A DNA stretch of 64,000 bases from CALNYZ01 sp942490945 (GCA_942490945.1 CALNYZ010000044.1:186001-250000), one strand, 5' to 3'; numbered from the stretch's first letter, positions 9,742 through 18,303 are shown. Numbers and translations are program-made. The notes: generated by a model not told the origin, from the letters alone.

Positions 9742-10932
9742 ATGGATAATTTGAGTAGAAGTAGTACCCGACAAAGCTGGTTCGAATCCAACCCTAAAAA
9801 AACCCTCGCAAGTGTTGTCTTAATCAGCTTCCTGCTTATTGATTTTGGTGCAGCTGCGTTTCTGAAAGCGATCGGTAAATTTAAACCAGCCTATGTGACT
9901 TCCAGCGTTCGTGAAGCCTACTATCGAATACCACATCCTGTTTATCACCATACCCTGGCAACCAATATTCATGACTACACTGCCGAATGGGGTGGCAATG
10001 ACTATACTGTCAACACCAACTCACTTGGTTTCAAGGATTTCGCTCCACGCGAGGTACCATTAGTTCCATCAAAAAAACGTATACTGATTATTGGCGATTC
10101 GTTTACAGAGGGTGTCGGTGTTGATTACGCACAGACATTCGCGGGCTTGTTACAGCAGCAGTATCCAAACATTGAATTTTTAAATGCCGCGGCGACATCT
10201 TATGCACCCATCATCTATTACCGAAAAATAAAATATTTTCTTGAAGAAGCGCATTTAATATTTAATGAAGTCTGGGTGTTTATCGACTTATCTGATATCG
10301 AAGATGAAGCACTGGGTTACACCTTTGATAAACAGGAAAATGTTATCTCCCGCAACTCTATTGGCCGCGTTGGCGTGACTACGGAGCTTGTCACAAAAGA
10401 TAATAACCTGTCTGTAGACAACAGTACCCGTACCCGTTCCCCGCCAAAACCGGAAATGTCATTCAAGGAATTTTTTACCCAATACACGGTTTTTCTGGCG
10501 CAGCTTCGTGCCTTGTCTGCTTATATAAAAAATGTCCGTAAACCGTGGGAAAAATCCTTGCATCAACGGCGCGGTCGGTGGACTCTGGATGGTCAACTCT
10601 TTAATGAATATGGCAAGCAGGGTATCGACCTTGCCAAACACCACATGACCTTATTGAAGTCTTTACTCGACAAACACAAGATTAAATTGACGGTTGCAAT
10701 CTATCCCTGGCCGGATCAGATTTTTTATAAAGACCTGCATTCCAGGCAGGTCACCGTCTGGCAGGACTGGACACAACAACACAAGGTGAAGCTGGTCAAT
10801 CTGTTTCCGACTTTTATTAATTTAGCCGAACCAAAGAAAGTCATTACCGAACATTTTTTTAAGGGCGATGTGCATTGGAACAAACAAGGCCATGCATTTG
10901 TGTTTGAATCCCTGCAAAAAATTCAGGAATAA
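9742..10932 (+). CDS. Membrane-anchored SGNH/GDSL-hydrolase-like protein
   Basis: A 396-residue protein. One hydrophobic helix at about residues 23-45 should anchor it, with the rest in the periplasm. The SGNH block I nucleophile motif is IIGDSFTEGVGV at about residue 117, and the C-terminal block V is GDVHWNKQGHAF, supplying the Asp and His of the triad. Such proteins remove or add acyl groups on sugars or lipids; the substrate here is unknown. It starts divergently from glnE and ends 2 bp from the stop of convergent htpX. An LPS or exopolysaccharide acyl-modifying role is only suggested by the neighbourhood. Confidence 0.65.
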   Translation: MDNLSRSSTRQSWFESNPKKTLASVVLISFLLIDFGAAAFLKAIGKFKPAYVTSSVREAYYRIPHPVYHHTLATNIHDYTAEWGGNDYTVNTNSLGFKDFAPREVPLVPSKKRILIIGDSFTEGVGVDYAQTFAGLLQQQYPNIEFLNAAATSYAPIIYYRKIKYFLEEAHLIFNEVWVFIDLSDIEDEALGYTFDKQENVISRNSIGRVGVTTELVTKDNNLSVDNSTRTRSPPKPEMSFKEFFTQYTVFLAQLRALSAYIKNVRKPWEKSLHQRRGRWTLDGQLFNEYGKQGIDLAKHHMTLLKSLLDKHKIKLTVAIYPWPDQIFYKDLHSRQVTVWQDWTQQHKVKLVNLFPTFINLAEPKKVITEHFFKGDVHWNKQGHAFVFESLQKIQE

Positions 10933-10934
10933 AA

Positions 10935-11810
10935 TCAGCCTGCTTGTAAGGCCGCAATCCGCTCACTCAATGGTGGATGTGACATAAACAGTCGTTTAAA
11001 TCCGCTACCCAGGCTACCGGATATTCCAAACGCAGCCAACTGATCAGGCAAATGTGGCTGATTTACACCTTGTTGCAGGCGATGTAATGCTGCGATCATT
11101 TTTTGTCGGCCAGCCAGATTAGCGCCACCTGCATCAGCACGAAATTCGCGTTGTCGGCTGAACCACATCACGATTGCACTGGCGAGAAAACCCAGCACCA
11201 GTTCGGCCACAATCGTTGTGATCCAAAAGCCAGGGCCATGTCCGCGTTCGTTCTTAAACACCACTTTATCCACCAGTTGGCCAATGACACGAGAAAAGAA
11301 AATAACAAACGTGTTTACCACTCCCTGTATCAACGCCAGAGTGATCATGTCGCCATTGGCCACATGACTGACTTCATGTGCCAATACCGCTTCCACCTCA
11401 TCCTGCGACATAGATCGCAACAAACCGGTACTCACCGCCACCAGCGCGTTATTCCGGTTTGCACCGGTAGCAAAGGCATTTATGTCCGCACTGTCGTATA
11501 CCGCAACTTCAGGCATGCCTATTCCTGCTTGTTTTGCCTGACGATGTACCGTCTCAACCAACCAGCGCTCGGTTGAATTTGCCGGTGAAGTAATGACCTG
11601 CGCACCTGTAATGCGTTTAGCCGTCCACTTCGATATAGCCAGTGATATCAAAGAACCGGCAAAGCCAAACACTGCAGAGAAAATCAGCAGCGATTGCAAA
11701 TTTAAACCATTTTGTTGCAGGTAAGGCTCCACGCCCAACAGCCGCATCGTTATGCTTAACACGGCTACAATTGCCAGGTTTGTTGCAACAAATAAAAAGA
11801 TTCTTTTCAC
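10935..11810 (-). CDS. htpX: Membrane zinc metalloprotease HtpX
   Basis: An M48-family inner-membrane protease that degrades misfolded membrane proteins. At 291 residues it has two N-terminal membrane helices, the zinc site LAHEVSHVANGD near residue 145, two further hydrophobic segments, and a downstream EFRADAGGA that contributes the third zinc ligand. The C-terminus SHPPLSERIAAL is typical of the family. It is convergent with the SGNH gene. Its upstream region is the repeat-rich gap. HtpX is commonly stress-induced, but no operator is obvious here. Confidence 0.95.
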   Translation of the reverse strand: MKRIFLFVATNLAIVAVLSITMRLLGVEPYLQQNGLNLQSLLIFSAVFGFAGSLISLAISKWTAKRITGAQVITSPANSTERWLVETVHRQAKQAGIGMPEVAVYDSADINAFATGANRNNALVAVSTGLLRSMSQDEVEAVLAHEVSHVANGDMITLALIQGVVNTFVIFFSRVIGQLVDKVVFKNERGHGPGFWITTIVAELVLGFLASAIVMWFSRQREFRADAGGANLAGRQKMIAALHRLQQGVNQPHLPDQLAAFGISGSLGSGFKRLFMSHPPLSERIAALQAG

Positions 11811-11926
11811 CGTACACCCCTTAAGTTAACAGACTGTTTTGCAGTGTATGGGGGGCACAAAGTGAAAATTCAAGATGACTATAATTTTTTTACGTTTGTC
11901 CTGACAGCTATGCGGTGTATTAGAGG

Positions 11927-12033
11927 CAAGTGTTGAATGATCGTAAAGGCATATCGTTAACGCTGAGCTGAACTCAAACTTATCGTCATTCCGGCCAAGC
12001 CACAGGCGCGAGCCGGAATCTTTCGTATGTAAA
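11927..12033. repeat. 107-bp direct repeat, copy 1
   Basis: Nearly identical to 12090-12196, with three mismatches noticed by eye. It contains the inverted repeat ATTCCGGC ... GCCGGAAT (11988-12019), a hairpin of the kind found in dispersed intergenic repeats of proteobacteria. No open frame in it resembles a known protein. Confidence 0.85.
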
Positions 12034-12089
12034 AAGGTTGAGCGCGTAACCTGAACCATGGTCTTATGCTGCCAAATACTCTGTATGAA

Positions 12090-12196
12090 CAAGTGTCGTA
12101 TGATCGTAAAGGCATATCGTTAACGCTGAGCTGAACTCAAACTTATCGTCATTCCGGCCAAGCCACAGGCGCGAGCCGGAATCTGTCGTATGTAAA
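12090..12196. repeat. 107-bp direct repeat, copy 2
   Basis: Second copy of the element at 11927-12033, in the same orientation, with 56 bp between the copies. It carries the same CCGGAAT-type hairpin and is followed almost directly by another hairpin at 12201-12232 built on the same ATTCCGG arm. The tandem layout suggests duplication of one unit. Confidence 0.85.
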
Positions 12197-12200
12197 CTAG

Positions 12201-12232
12201 ATTCCGGATAAGGACTGCGTCCTTTCCGGAAT
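12201..12232. repeat. ATTCCGG hairpin
   Basis: ATTCCGGATAAGGAC, a three-base loop, then GTCCTTTCCGGAAT: a nearly perfect 14-bp stem. The arms resemble those inside the two 107-bp repeats next to it, so it is probably a third, shorter member of the same repeat family. There is no T-run, so it is not a classical terminator. Confidence 0.75.
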
Positions 12233-12289
12233 GACATAATAAACGTGAGGACGTGCTAGTCTGGGTCATGTGCAAGAGCGACGCCCATA

Positions 12290-12324
12290 AAAAAACACCT
12301 CATCATAAATGTTGAGGTGTTTTT
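12290..12324. terminator. Bidirectional rho-independent terminator
   Basis: A perfect inverted repeat, AAAAACACCTCA then TGAGGTGTTTTT around a short loop, with A-run and T-run on the two sides. On the minus strand it lies 135 bp beyond the groEL stop codon and is the likely end of the groES-groEL transcript. It could also stop transcription from the opposite direction. Confidence 0.85.
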
Positions 12325-12334
12325 CATACCCTTA

Positions 12335-12458
12335 TTCAGGGTTAGGCATTTTGTGGCAGGACAAGGCGTGGTTGAGCGAGCAGCACAGTGTATATGGAAT
12401 ACATGAGCAGCGGAGCGAAAACCACAACACAGTCATGCCACAAAAGGGCAAGCCTGAA
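12335..12458. repeat. Palindromic MITE-like element abutting the groEL stop codon
   Basis: A 124-bp imperfect palindrome with outer arms TTCAGG (12335-12340) and CCTGAA (12453-12458), inner arms TTTTGTGGCA (12349-12358) and TGCCACAAAA (12436-12445), and a further GTGGTT/AACCAC stem. Its right end is directly next to the groEL stop codon (12459-12461). Non-coding. It shares ACAAGGC and ATGAGCA with the element at 3840-3979, so the two are probably related repeats. Confidence 0.7.
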
Positions 12459-14099
12459 TTACATCATGCCGCCCATGCCACCCATACCGCCCATATCCGG
12501 CGCACCGCCTGCTGAACCTTCAGAAGGTAATTCAGCAACCATTGCTTCGGTGGTAATCATCAACCCGGCAACGGAACCGGCATTTTGTAATGCAGTACGT
12601 GTTACCTTGGTTGGATCCAGAATACCCATGGCAACCATGTCGCCATATTCATCTGTTGCCGCGTTGAAACCAAAGTTACCTTTGCCTTCCATAACTTTAT
12701 TCAACACAACGGATGGTTCACCACCCGCATTCGCAACGATTTGACGTAATGGTTCGGTCATGGCACGTCGTGCGATGTCGATACCGACGTCTTGATCATG
12801 GTTGTCACCTTTGAGTTTGGTCAAGCTGGCAACCGCACGCACCAGTGCCACACCACCACCAGGGACGACACCTTCTTCAACCGCTGCACGCGTTGCATGT
12901 AATGCGTCTTCTACACGGGCTTTCTTTTCTTTCATTTCGACTTCTGTTGCTGCGCCGACTTTAATGACGGCAACACCACCGGCGAGTTTCGCAACTCGCT
13001 CTTGCAGTTTTTCTTTATCGTAGTCAGAAGTGGCTTCTTCGATTTGCGCGCGGACTTGCTTAACACGACCTTCGATTTCATCACTCTTACCTGCGCCATC
13101 AATCAGCGTGGTTTCTTCCTTGGTGACAACGATTTTCTTCGCACTACCTAAGTCATCCAGCGTTGCTTTTTCAAGTGTCAGGCCAACTTCTTCAGAAATA
13201 ACGGTACCACCGGTGAGGATGGCGATATCTTGCAACATGGCTTTACGACGGTCGCCAAAGCCTGGTGCTTTAACAGCAGCCACTTTCACAATGCCGCGCA
13301 TGGTGTTGATAACCAGCGTAGCCAGTGCTTCGCCTTCAACATCTTCTGCAATAATCAAAAGCGGTTTGCCTGATTTTGCAACGCCTTCGAGGATTGGTAA
13401 CAATTCGCGAATGTTGGAGATTTTCTTGTCGTGTAACAGGATGTAAGGGTCTTCCAGTTCAGCGGTCATGTTTTGCTGATTGTTAACGAAGTAAGGAGAC
13501 AGGTAACCGCGGTCAAACTGCATACCTTCTACAACGTCAAGTTCATTGGCCAGGCCTGAACCTTCTTCAACAGTGATAACACCTTCTTTACCCACTTTAC
13601 CCATCGCTTCGGCAATAATGTCACCGATTTCCAAATCGGAGTTGGCTGAAATCGTACCTACCTGAGAAATTGCCTTGTCGTCTGTGCAGGGTTTGGAAAG
13701 TTTTTTCAACTCTTCAACACCGGCAGCAACGGCTTTGTCGATACCACGTTTCAGATCCATCGGGTTCATACCGGCGGCGACTGCTTTCATACCTTCGGTA
13801 AGAATGGATTGTGCCAGTACGGTTGCGGTAGTAGTACCGTCACCAGCGATGTCAGATGTATGCGAAGACACTTCCTTCACCATCTGTGCACCCATGTTTT
13901 CGAACTTGTCTTTTAATTCGATTTCTTTCGCTACGGACACACCATCTTTCGTGATGGTTGGTGCACCAAAGCTTTTATCCAGTACCACGTTACGGCCTTT
14001 CGGACCGAGGGTAACTTTGACGGCATTCGCCAGGATATTTACGCCAGCCAGCATACGCTGACGGGCATCATCTGAAAATTTCACTTCTTTAGCTGACAT
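12459..14099 (-). CDS. groEL: Chaperonin GroEL (Hsp60)
   Basis: The 60-kDa ring chaperonin that folds cytosolic proteins with ATP and the GroES lid. At 546 residues it has all landmarks: the N-terminal VTLGPKGRNVVLDKSFG, the ATP-binding DGTTTATVLAQ, the signature segment AAVEEGVVPGGGVALVRA, and the flexible GGMGGMGGMM tail. It lies 69 bp downstream of groES and is expected to share its CIRCE-controlled promoter. The gene ends directly against a palindromic repeat. Confidence 0.98.
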   Translation of the reverse strand: MSAKEVKFSDDARQRMLAGVNILANAVKVTLGPKGRNVVLDKSFGAPTITKDGVSVAKEIELKDKFENMGAQMVKEVSSHTSDIAGDGTTTATVLAQSILTEGMKAVAAGMNPMDLKRGIDKAVAAGVEELKKLSKPCTDDKAISQVGTISANSDLEIGDIIAEAMGKVGKEGVITVEEGSGLANELDVVEGMQFDRGYLSPYFVNNQQNMTAELEDPYILLHDKKISNIRELLPILEGVAKSGKPLLIIAEDVEGEALATLVINTMRGIVKVAAVKAPGFGDRRKAMLQDIAILTGGTVISEEVGLTLEKATLDDLGSAKKIVVTKEETTLIDGAGKSDEIEGRVKQVRAQIEEATSDYDKEKLQERVAKLAGGVAVIKVGAATEVEMKEKKARVEDALHATRAAVEEGVVPGGGVALVRAVASLTKLKGDNHDQDVGIDIARRAMTEPLRQIVANAGGEPSVVLNKVMEGKGNFGFNAATDEYGDMVAMGILDPTKVTRTALQNAGSVAGLMITTEAMVAELPSEGSAGGAPDMGGMGGMGGMM

Positions 14100-14168
14100 G
14101 ATTTTGTTCCTCGTTAATTCTGTCGGTTGATAGGCAGATTAAACAAATTAAAAATGATTTGGTGCAGA

Positions 14169-14459
14169 TTACGCTTCCACGACACCCATGATGTCTTCTT
14201 CACGCATCACGAGCAGTTCTTCACCATTGACTTTGACTTCGGTACCGGCATATTTGCCAAACAGAACCTTGTCACCCACTTTGACGTCCAGTGGATGGAC
14301 TTTGCCATCGTCACTTTGCTTGCCTTTGCCCGCTGCGAGGATTTCGCCTTGTACGGGTTTTTCGGTAGCGGAATCCGGAATCACGATGCCACCAGCTGAC
14401 ACACGCTCTTCTTCGGTACGACGGACAATTACACGATCATGTAATGGACGGATATTCAT
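14169..14459 (-). CDS. groES: Co-chaperonin GroES (Hsp10)
   Basis: The seven-fold lid of GroEL, 96 residues. The N-terminus MNIRPLHDRVIVRR, a mobile loop around SAGGIVIPDSA, and the GDKVLFGKYAGTEVKVNGEE core are all standard. It is the first gene of the chaperonin operon. A promoter and the CIRCE operator lie about 100 bp upstream. Confidence 0.98.
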   Translation of the reverse strand: MNIRPLHDRVIVRRTEEERVSAGGIVIPDSATEKPVQGEILAAGKGKQSDDGKVHPLDVKVGDKVLFGKYAGTEVKVNGEELLVMREEDIMGVVEA

Positions 14460-14560
14460 TGCTGAGTTCCTCTCCTGGAGTTAATTACTTAAATTTCAAT
14501 TAGTTAATAGAATAGTCAACCAGCTTAGTGCCTGTGGCAACTACTCCGGAAACACTTTTG

Positions 14561-14587
14561 TTAGCACTCTGTGCTGTTGAGTGCTAA
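14561..14587. promoter_or_regulatory. CIRCE operator (HrcA binding site)
   Basis: TTAGCACTC (14561-14569), nine bases, then GAGTGCTAA (14579-14587): a perfect match to the CIRCE inverted repeat bound by the HrcA repressor. It overlaps the -10 edge of the groES promoter, so bound HrcA would block transcription. An hrcA gene is not in this window; its presence elsewhere is inferred. Confidence 0.95.
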
Positions 14588-14614
14588 TCATAGCCTTCAG
14601 GTATGTAGTGTCAA
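14587..14614 (-). promoter_or_regulatory. groES-groEL sigma70-type promoter
   Basis: On the minus strand, TTGACA (14614-14609), a 16-bp spacer, then TATGAT (14592-14587). This is a near-consensus housekeeping promoter and not a sigma32 type. Its -10 box abuts the CIRCE repeat, which explains heat control by repression. Confidence 0.85.
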
Positions 14615-14686
14615 GCAGGATTGGATTCAAGGGCTAATTTAATTTAATCAGGGAATTTTGTGCATTAACGACTTTGTTTGGGCTGA

Positions 14687-14702
14687 ATTGAAATATTTCA
14701 AT
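14687..14702. promoter_or_regulatory. Perfect 16-bp palindrome, first copy
   Basis: ATTGAAATATTTCAAT, a perfect palindrome, repeated exactly at 21446-21461. The two sites are identical over 19 bp (AATTGAAATATTTCAATGC). It lies 107 bp upstream of the PLD-like gene and 228 bp upstream of groES on the other strand. The form TTGAA-N4-TTCAA resembles a Crp/Fnr-family site (TTGAT-N4-ATCAA). The regulator is inferred, not shown. Confidence 0.5.
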
Positions 14703-14808
14703 GCAGTTACTGGCGAAAGCTTCAAAATGAACAACAGATAAATCACCGTGGTGGGACAATTCCCGATGAAAATCATCCAGCCATTCAGCCGCTCTTGGGC
14801 CGTGTGTC

Positions 14809-16950
14809 ATGAAACATAAACGCATCCTGCAGGTCGGCCGTAATTGCTGGCGAGTCTGTCGCGCAGACAAGGTTGCTTTTCTGGTCGACGGGGCCAATTA
14901 TTTTAAGGCTCTGTACCATAGCCTGCCGCTGGCGAAACAGCAAATCCTGATTCTCTCCTGGGATATTTATAGTCGCCTGAAACTCATCCCGGATGAAAAT
15001 AGCGCACAACCCACAAGTCTGGGTACTTTGCTGGACAAGTTGCTGCGCAAACACGCATCGTTACGGGTGAACATCCTGAGCTGGGACTTTTCGTTATTAT
15101 TCGCCGCCAGCCGTGAATGGCTGCCAATATACAGACTGGACTGGGACACCCACCGCCGACTCAAATTTTGTCTGGACGACCAATATCCGCTTGGCGCTTC
15201 CCATCACCAAAAAGTCGTGGTCATAGATGACCGCCTGGCGTTTGCGGGAGGGCTGGACTTGACCCGTGGTCGCTGGGATACCTCGGCGCATGATGCGCAG
15301 GATCCCAGACGCGAACGTATCGATGGCACCGCACTGCCGATTCGCCCTTATCACGATACACAAATGGCGGTCAGCGGTCCGGCTGCCGCCGCTTTAGGTA
15401 AACTGGCCCGGGAACGCTGGCGTCGCGGCACCGATAAAAAACTCACCAGCCCGGACAATAGCTCAACCACGCTCTGGCCTGACGGCATAAAGGTGGATAT
15501 CGAAAATGTTGACGTGGCTATCGTGCGAACTGAACCTGCCTACAACGATTACACCGAAGTACGTGAAGTGGAACAACTGTACCTGGATTCGATTGCCGCC
15601 GCCCGGCATTACATATATATAGAGAACCAATACTTTACCTCGCCGGCCATCACGCAAGCCCTCGCTAAACGGCTGGCCGAAGATGATGGCCCGGAAGTCG
15701 TACTCAACCTGCCGCGCAATACCGAAGGCTGGCTGTCGCAACAATCCATGGACATGATGCGCGTTATCGCCATACGAAAATTGCGCGAGGCGGATAAGCA
15801 CAAGCGTTTCGCGGTTTATTATCCCGACAAGCCCGATCTCGGTGAACTTTCAATCAACCTGCATGCAAAGCTGATGATCATGGATGACCAGTTTGTTCGT
15901 ATCGGTTCGGCCAATCTTAATAACCGCTCAATGGGACTGGATACCGAATGTGATCTGGCAATCGAGTGCCAGGCAGATGACAAAAGAGTAAGCGATGCAA
16001 TTCAGGATTTGCGTAATCGCCTGCTGGCGGAACATCTTGATTGTGAACCTGAAAAAGTAGGCAATGAAATTACACAACACGGTTCACTCGTTGCCGGCAT
16101 AGAAGCCCTGCGCCATGACGGGCGTAGCTTGCAACCGTTGCAACCGAAACTTCTTGAGCCGGATGAAAAACTGCTGCATGACATTCAATTAGCCGATCCG
16201 GAAAAACCGGTCGATACCGAAACACTCTTGAAACATTTTGTTCCTGAACAACACGTCAAAACAACCGGACAGCGAATCCTGGGCTGGGTTATCGCGCTGA
16301 GTTTATTACTTGCAGCGGCAGCGGCATGGCGTTTTACTCCACTAAGTGAATGGCTGGAAATTTCGAAATTAACCGCACTGGCCAGCGAATGGCGTGAATC
16401 CAGCCTGACACCGTTGATCGTGATTGCCGCTTTTGTCATTGGTGGTTTATTGGTAATGCCCGTCACCGCCATGATCATCGTGTCAGTTCTGGTCTTTGGT
16501 CCACTGCTGGGATTTGTTTATGCACTGGCCGGTTCTGTTATCAGTGCACTAACGGCATACAGTCTCGGTAACCTGCTGGGTAAAAATGCGGTACGCCAAC
16601 TGGCGGGTAATCGTATCAATCAGGTAAGCCAACAACTGGCAGAACGAGGTTTACTCACGATGTTAGTCGTGCGAATTGTTCCGGTCGCGCCCTTCACCAT
16701 TGTGAACCTGATTGCCGGTGCATCCCATATTCGCTTTCGCGATTTTGCTCTCGGTACAATATTTGGCATGACACCAGGAATTCTGGGTATTACCCTGCTC
16801 ACCGATCGCGTAGAAGCAACCTTGCGTTCACCAGACTGGCAAACCCTGCTGACCCTGGTCATCGTAGCCATTATCGTATTTAGCTTTGGCTATGTGCTGT
16901 CGAAAAAGCTGTTAAATTTAACCCGCTCGACTGCTGACAAGAATTGTTGA
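14809..16950 (+). CDS. Phospholipase D-family protein with C-terminal VTT (SNARE-associated) membrane domain
   Basis: A 713-residue fusion. The N-terminal two thirds hold two PLD HKD motifs: SHHQKVVVIDD (His133, Lys135, Asp140) and LHAKLMIMDDQFVRIGSANL (His352, Lys354, Asp359). These form one active site for phosphodiester cleavage or transphosphatidylation. From about residue 485 there are several membrane helices with a VTT/DedA-type core (PFTIVNLIAGASHIRFRDF). It probably acts on phospholipids at the inner membrane. The next gene, 38 bp downstream, is an endonuclease/exonuclease/phosphatase-family protein. The substrate is unknown. Confidence 0.85.
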   Translation: MKHKRILQVGRNCWRVCRADKVAFLVDGANYFKALYHSLPLAKQQILILSWDIYSRLKLIPDENSAQPTSLGTLLDKLLRKHASLRVNILSWDFSLLFAASREWLPIYRLDWDTHRRLKFCLDDQYPLGASHHQKVVVIDDRLAFAGGLDLTRGRWDTSAHDAQDPRRERIDGTALPIRPYHDTQMAVSGPAAAALGKLARERWRRGTDKKLTSPDNSSTTLWPDGIKVDIENVDVAIVRTEPAYNDYTEVREVEQLYLDSIAAARHYIYIENQYFTSPAITQALAKRLAEDDGPEVVLNLPRNTEGWLSQQSMDMMRVIAIRKLREADKHKRFAVYYPDKPDLGELSINLHAKLMIMDDQFVRIGSANLNNRSMGLDTECDLAIECQADDKRVSDAIQDLRNRLLAEHLDCEPEKVGNEITQHGSLVAGIEALRHDGRSLQPLQPKLLEPDEKLLHDIQLADPEKPVDTETLLKHFVPEQHVKTTGQRILGWVIALSLLLAAAAAWRFTPLSEWLEISKLTALASEWRESSLTPLIVIAAFVIGGLLVMPVTAMIIVSVLVFGPLLGFVYALAGSVISALTAYSLGNLLGKNAVRQLAGNRINQVSQQLAERGLLTMLVVRIVPVAPFTIVNLIAGASHIRFRDFALGTIFGMTPGILGITLLTDRVEATLRSPDWQTLLTLVIVAIIVFSFGYVLSKKLLNLTRSTADKNC

Positions 16951-16988
16951 AATGGATAACGGAATTGGGCCCGGCATAGATAAACCAC

Positions 16989-17738
16989 ATGCGCACACCT
17001 GAAGAGAAGCTGGACGGGGAGTGGCGCATCGCCAGCTACAACATACATCGTTGCTATGGTCAGGATGGCCGCTATGACCCCGCACGTATCAAACAGGTGC
17101 TGCTGCAATTAAATGCTGATGTTATCGCTCTCCAGGAAGTTGAATTGCAAGATGATGCCCCTGCCTTGCTGGATTATTTTTGTGATGACACACCATGGCA
17201 AGCCATAGAAGGCATCAACCTGAAACGCGAAACAGGCCATTATGGCAATGCACTACTCACATCACTGCCGATATCGGAGACGCGACGTATCGATCTCAGT
17301 GTTGCCGGGCGTGAACCACGTGGTGCACTCGATATAACTTTCAATGTTCAACAAAACAAAAAATTACGTATGATAGCGACACATCTTGGTCTACGTCCGG
17401 GTGAACGACGCGACCAGATTAAACAGATACTGGCCACGCTGGATGAAACTGAGATGTCTTCACCAGTAGCGGATATCACAGTATTAATGGGCGATCTTAA
17501 TGAATGGTTTTTATGGGGAAGACCGTTGCGCTGGTTGCAAAAACATTTTCAACAGGCCAAGACCGCACCCCGCGCGCGCGCCAGTTTTCCGGCGCGTTGG
17601 CCCTTGCTGGCACTGGACCGCATCTGGGTAAAACCCTCGGCAAGCTTGTCTGACATTGCTGTTGTTAATAATGCATTAACACGCATCGCTTCGGATCACT
17701 TACCGGTGATAGCGAAGCTTACATTGCCCGAATATTAA
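16989..17738 (+). CDS. Endonuclease/exonuclease/phosphatase (EEP) family protein
   Basis: A 249-residue metal-dependent phosphodiesterase with the EEP motifs in order: ASYNIHRC (Asn), ALQEVEL (catalytic Glu), GDLNEW (Asp and Asn) and SDHLPVIA (Asp-His). Members cleave nucleic acids, inositol phosphates or phospholipids. No signal peptide is apparent, so it is probably cytoplasmic. It follows the PLD gene closely, suggesting one transcription unit and perhaps a shared lipid substrate. Its stop overlaps by 4 bp the 3' end of the convergent proline-rich gene. Confidence 0.8.
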   Translation: MRTPEEKLDGEWRIASYNIHRCYGQDGRYDPARIKQVLLQLNADVIALQEVELQDDAPALLDYFCDDTPWQAIEGINLKRETGHYGNALLTSLPISETRRIDLSVAGREPRGALDITFNVQQNKKLRMIATHLGLRPGERRDQIKQILATLDETEMSSPVADITVLMGDLNEWFLWGRPLRWLQKHFQQAKTAPRARASFPARWPLLALDRIWVKPSASLSDIAVVNNALTRIASDHLPVIAKLTLPEY

Positions 17739-17995
17739 CAAGAGTTAGCCGCCTGTGTTTCTACCCATGGCTTGTTTGGCTTGTCCGGCCTGGGGGGTTC
17801 TTTTATCGGTTTTGGTGGCCTGCCTGGCACCGGTGGATCATCAATAGGCCGGGGTGATGGCTCCGGTGGTTTGGGTGGCGGATCATCATTCGGAGACGGT
17901 TCCGGTGGTTGCTGCGGTGGTTCTTCTTCCGGAGGCGTCGGGTTAGGTGTATGCATGTGTTGCATTACGTGTTGGTACGCTGAATGAAATCCCAT
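17735..17995 (-). CDS. Small proline-rich protein, function unknown
   Basis: An 86-residue product from the ATG at 17995 (MGFHSAYQHV), chosen because GAGG sits 8-11 bases upstream. Upstream in-frame starts at 18010 and 18070 lack this, and the latter runs into chaB. After a short N-terminus the protein is a low-complexity run of Pro, Glu, Asp and Lys (repeats such as PPEPSP and PPKP), so it should be disordered. The opposite strand reads as a Gly-rich frame, a mirror of the Pro codons. A real protein is likely but not certain. Confidence 0.5.
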   Translation of the reverse strand: MGFHSAYQHVMQHMHTPNPTPPEEEPPQQPPEPSPNDDPPPKPPEPSPRPIDDPPVPGRPPKPIKEPPRPDKPNKPWVETQAANSC

Positions 17996-18048
17996 ATCGT
18001 TAATCCTCATAGTTACGGATATTACTGACGTTAGCGTCACATCCTGTC

Positions 18049-18279
18049 TTATGAATCTTTTTTCACCCAACGATCGTCACTTTTCTCATACTTCTCTTTC
18101 ACGGCAGACCAGGCGACTTTATGTGCGACCGTTTCGCGATCATCGTTACCTTGTCGATCTTCAGGATATTTGTATTGTTCATAGGCACTGTTATAGGCCG
18201 CCTGATAAATTTCCTGGGCATGCTTGGGTAAATTGTCTTGCACGCTATCTGGCAAGTCAGTTAGCTTGCTATATGGCAT
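18049..18279 (-). CDS. ChaB family protein
   Basis: A 76-residue protein matching the ChaB family: MPYSKLTDLPDSVQDNLP at the start, an AYNSAYEQY helix in the middle and AHKVAWSAVKEKYEK near the end. ChaB was named as a regulator of the ChaA cation antiporter, but its biochemical role is uncertain. Here it sits among small stress-type genes and not beside chaA. Cytoplasmic. Confidence 0.85.
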   Translation of the reverse strand: MPYSKLTDLPDSVQDNLPKHAQEIYQAAYNSAYEQYKYPEDRQGNDDRETVAHKVAWSAVKEKYEKSDDRWVKKDS

Positions 18280-18303
18280 AACTACCTCCTCTTTAGATAC
18301 ACG

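Noticed and set aside
11826..12092. Minus-strand open frame of 88 codons over the first 107-bp repeat
   Set aside because: It is built largely from repeat DNA, has no family resemblance and no clear ribosome site. The repeat structure explains the region better.
14634..14897. Minus-strand open frame between groES and the PLD gene
   Set aside because: It overlaps the PLD start and the palindrome and resembles no protein. It is judged a chance frame.
17772..17987. Plus-strand Gly-rich open frame opposite the proline-rich gene
   Set aside because: It is the mirror of Pro codons (CCN read as NGG). The minus-strand frame has the ribosome site and fits the direction of the neighbours.
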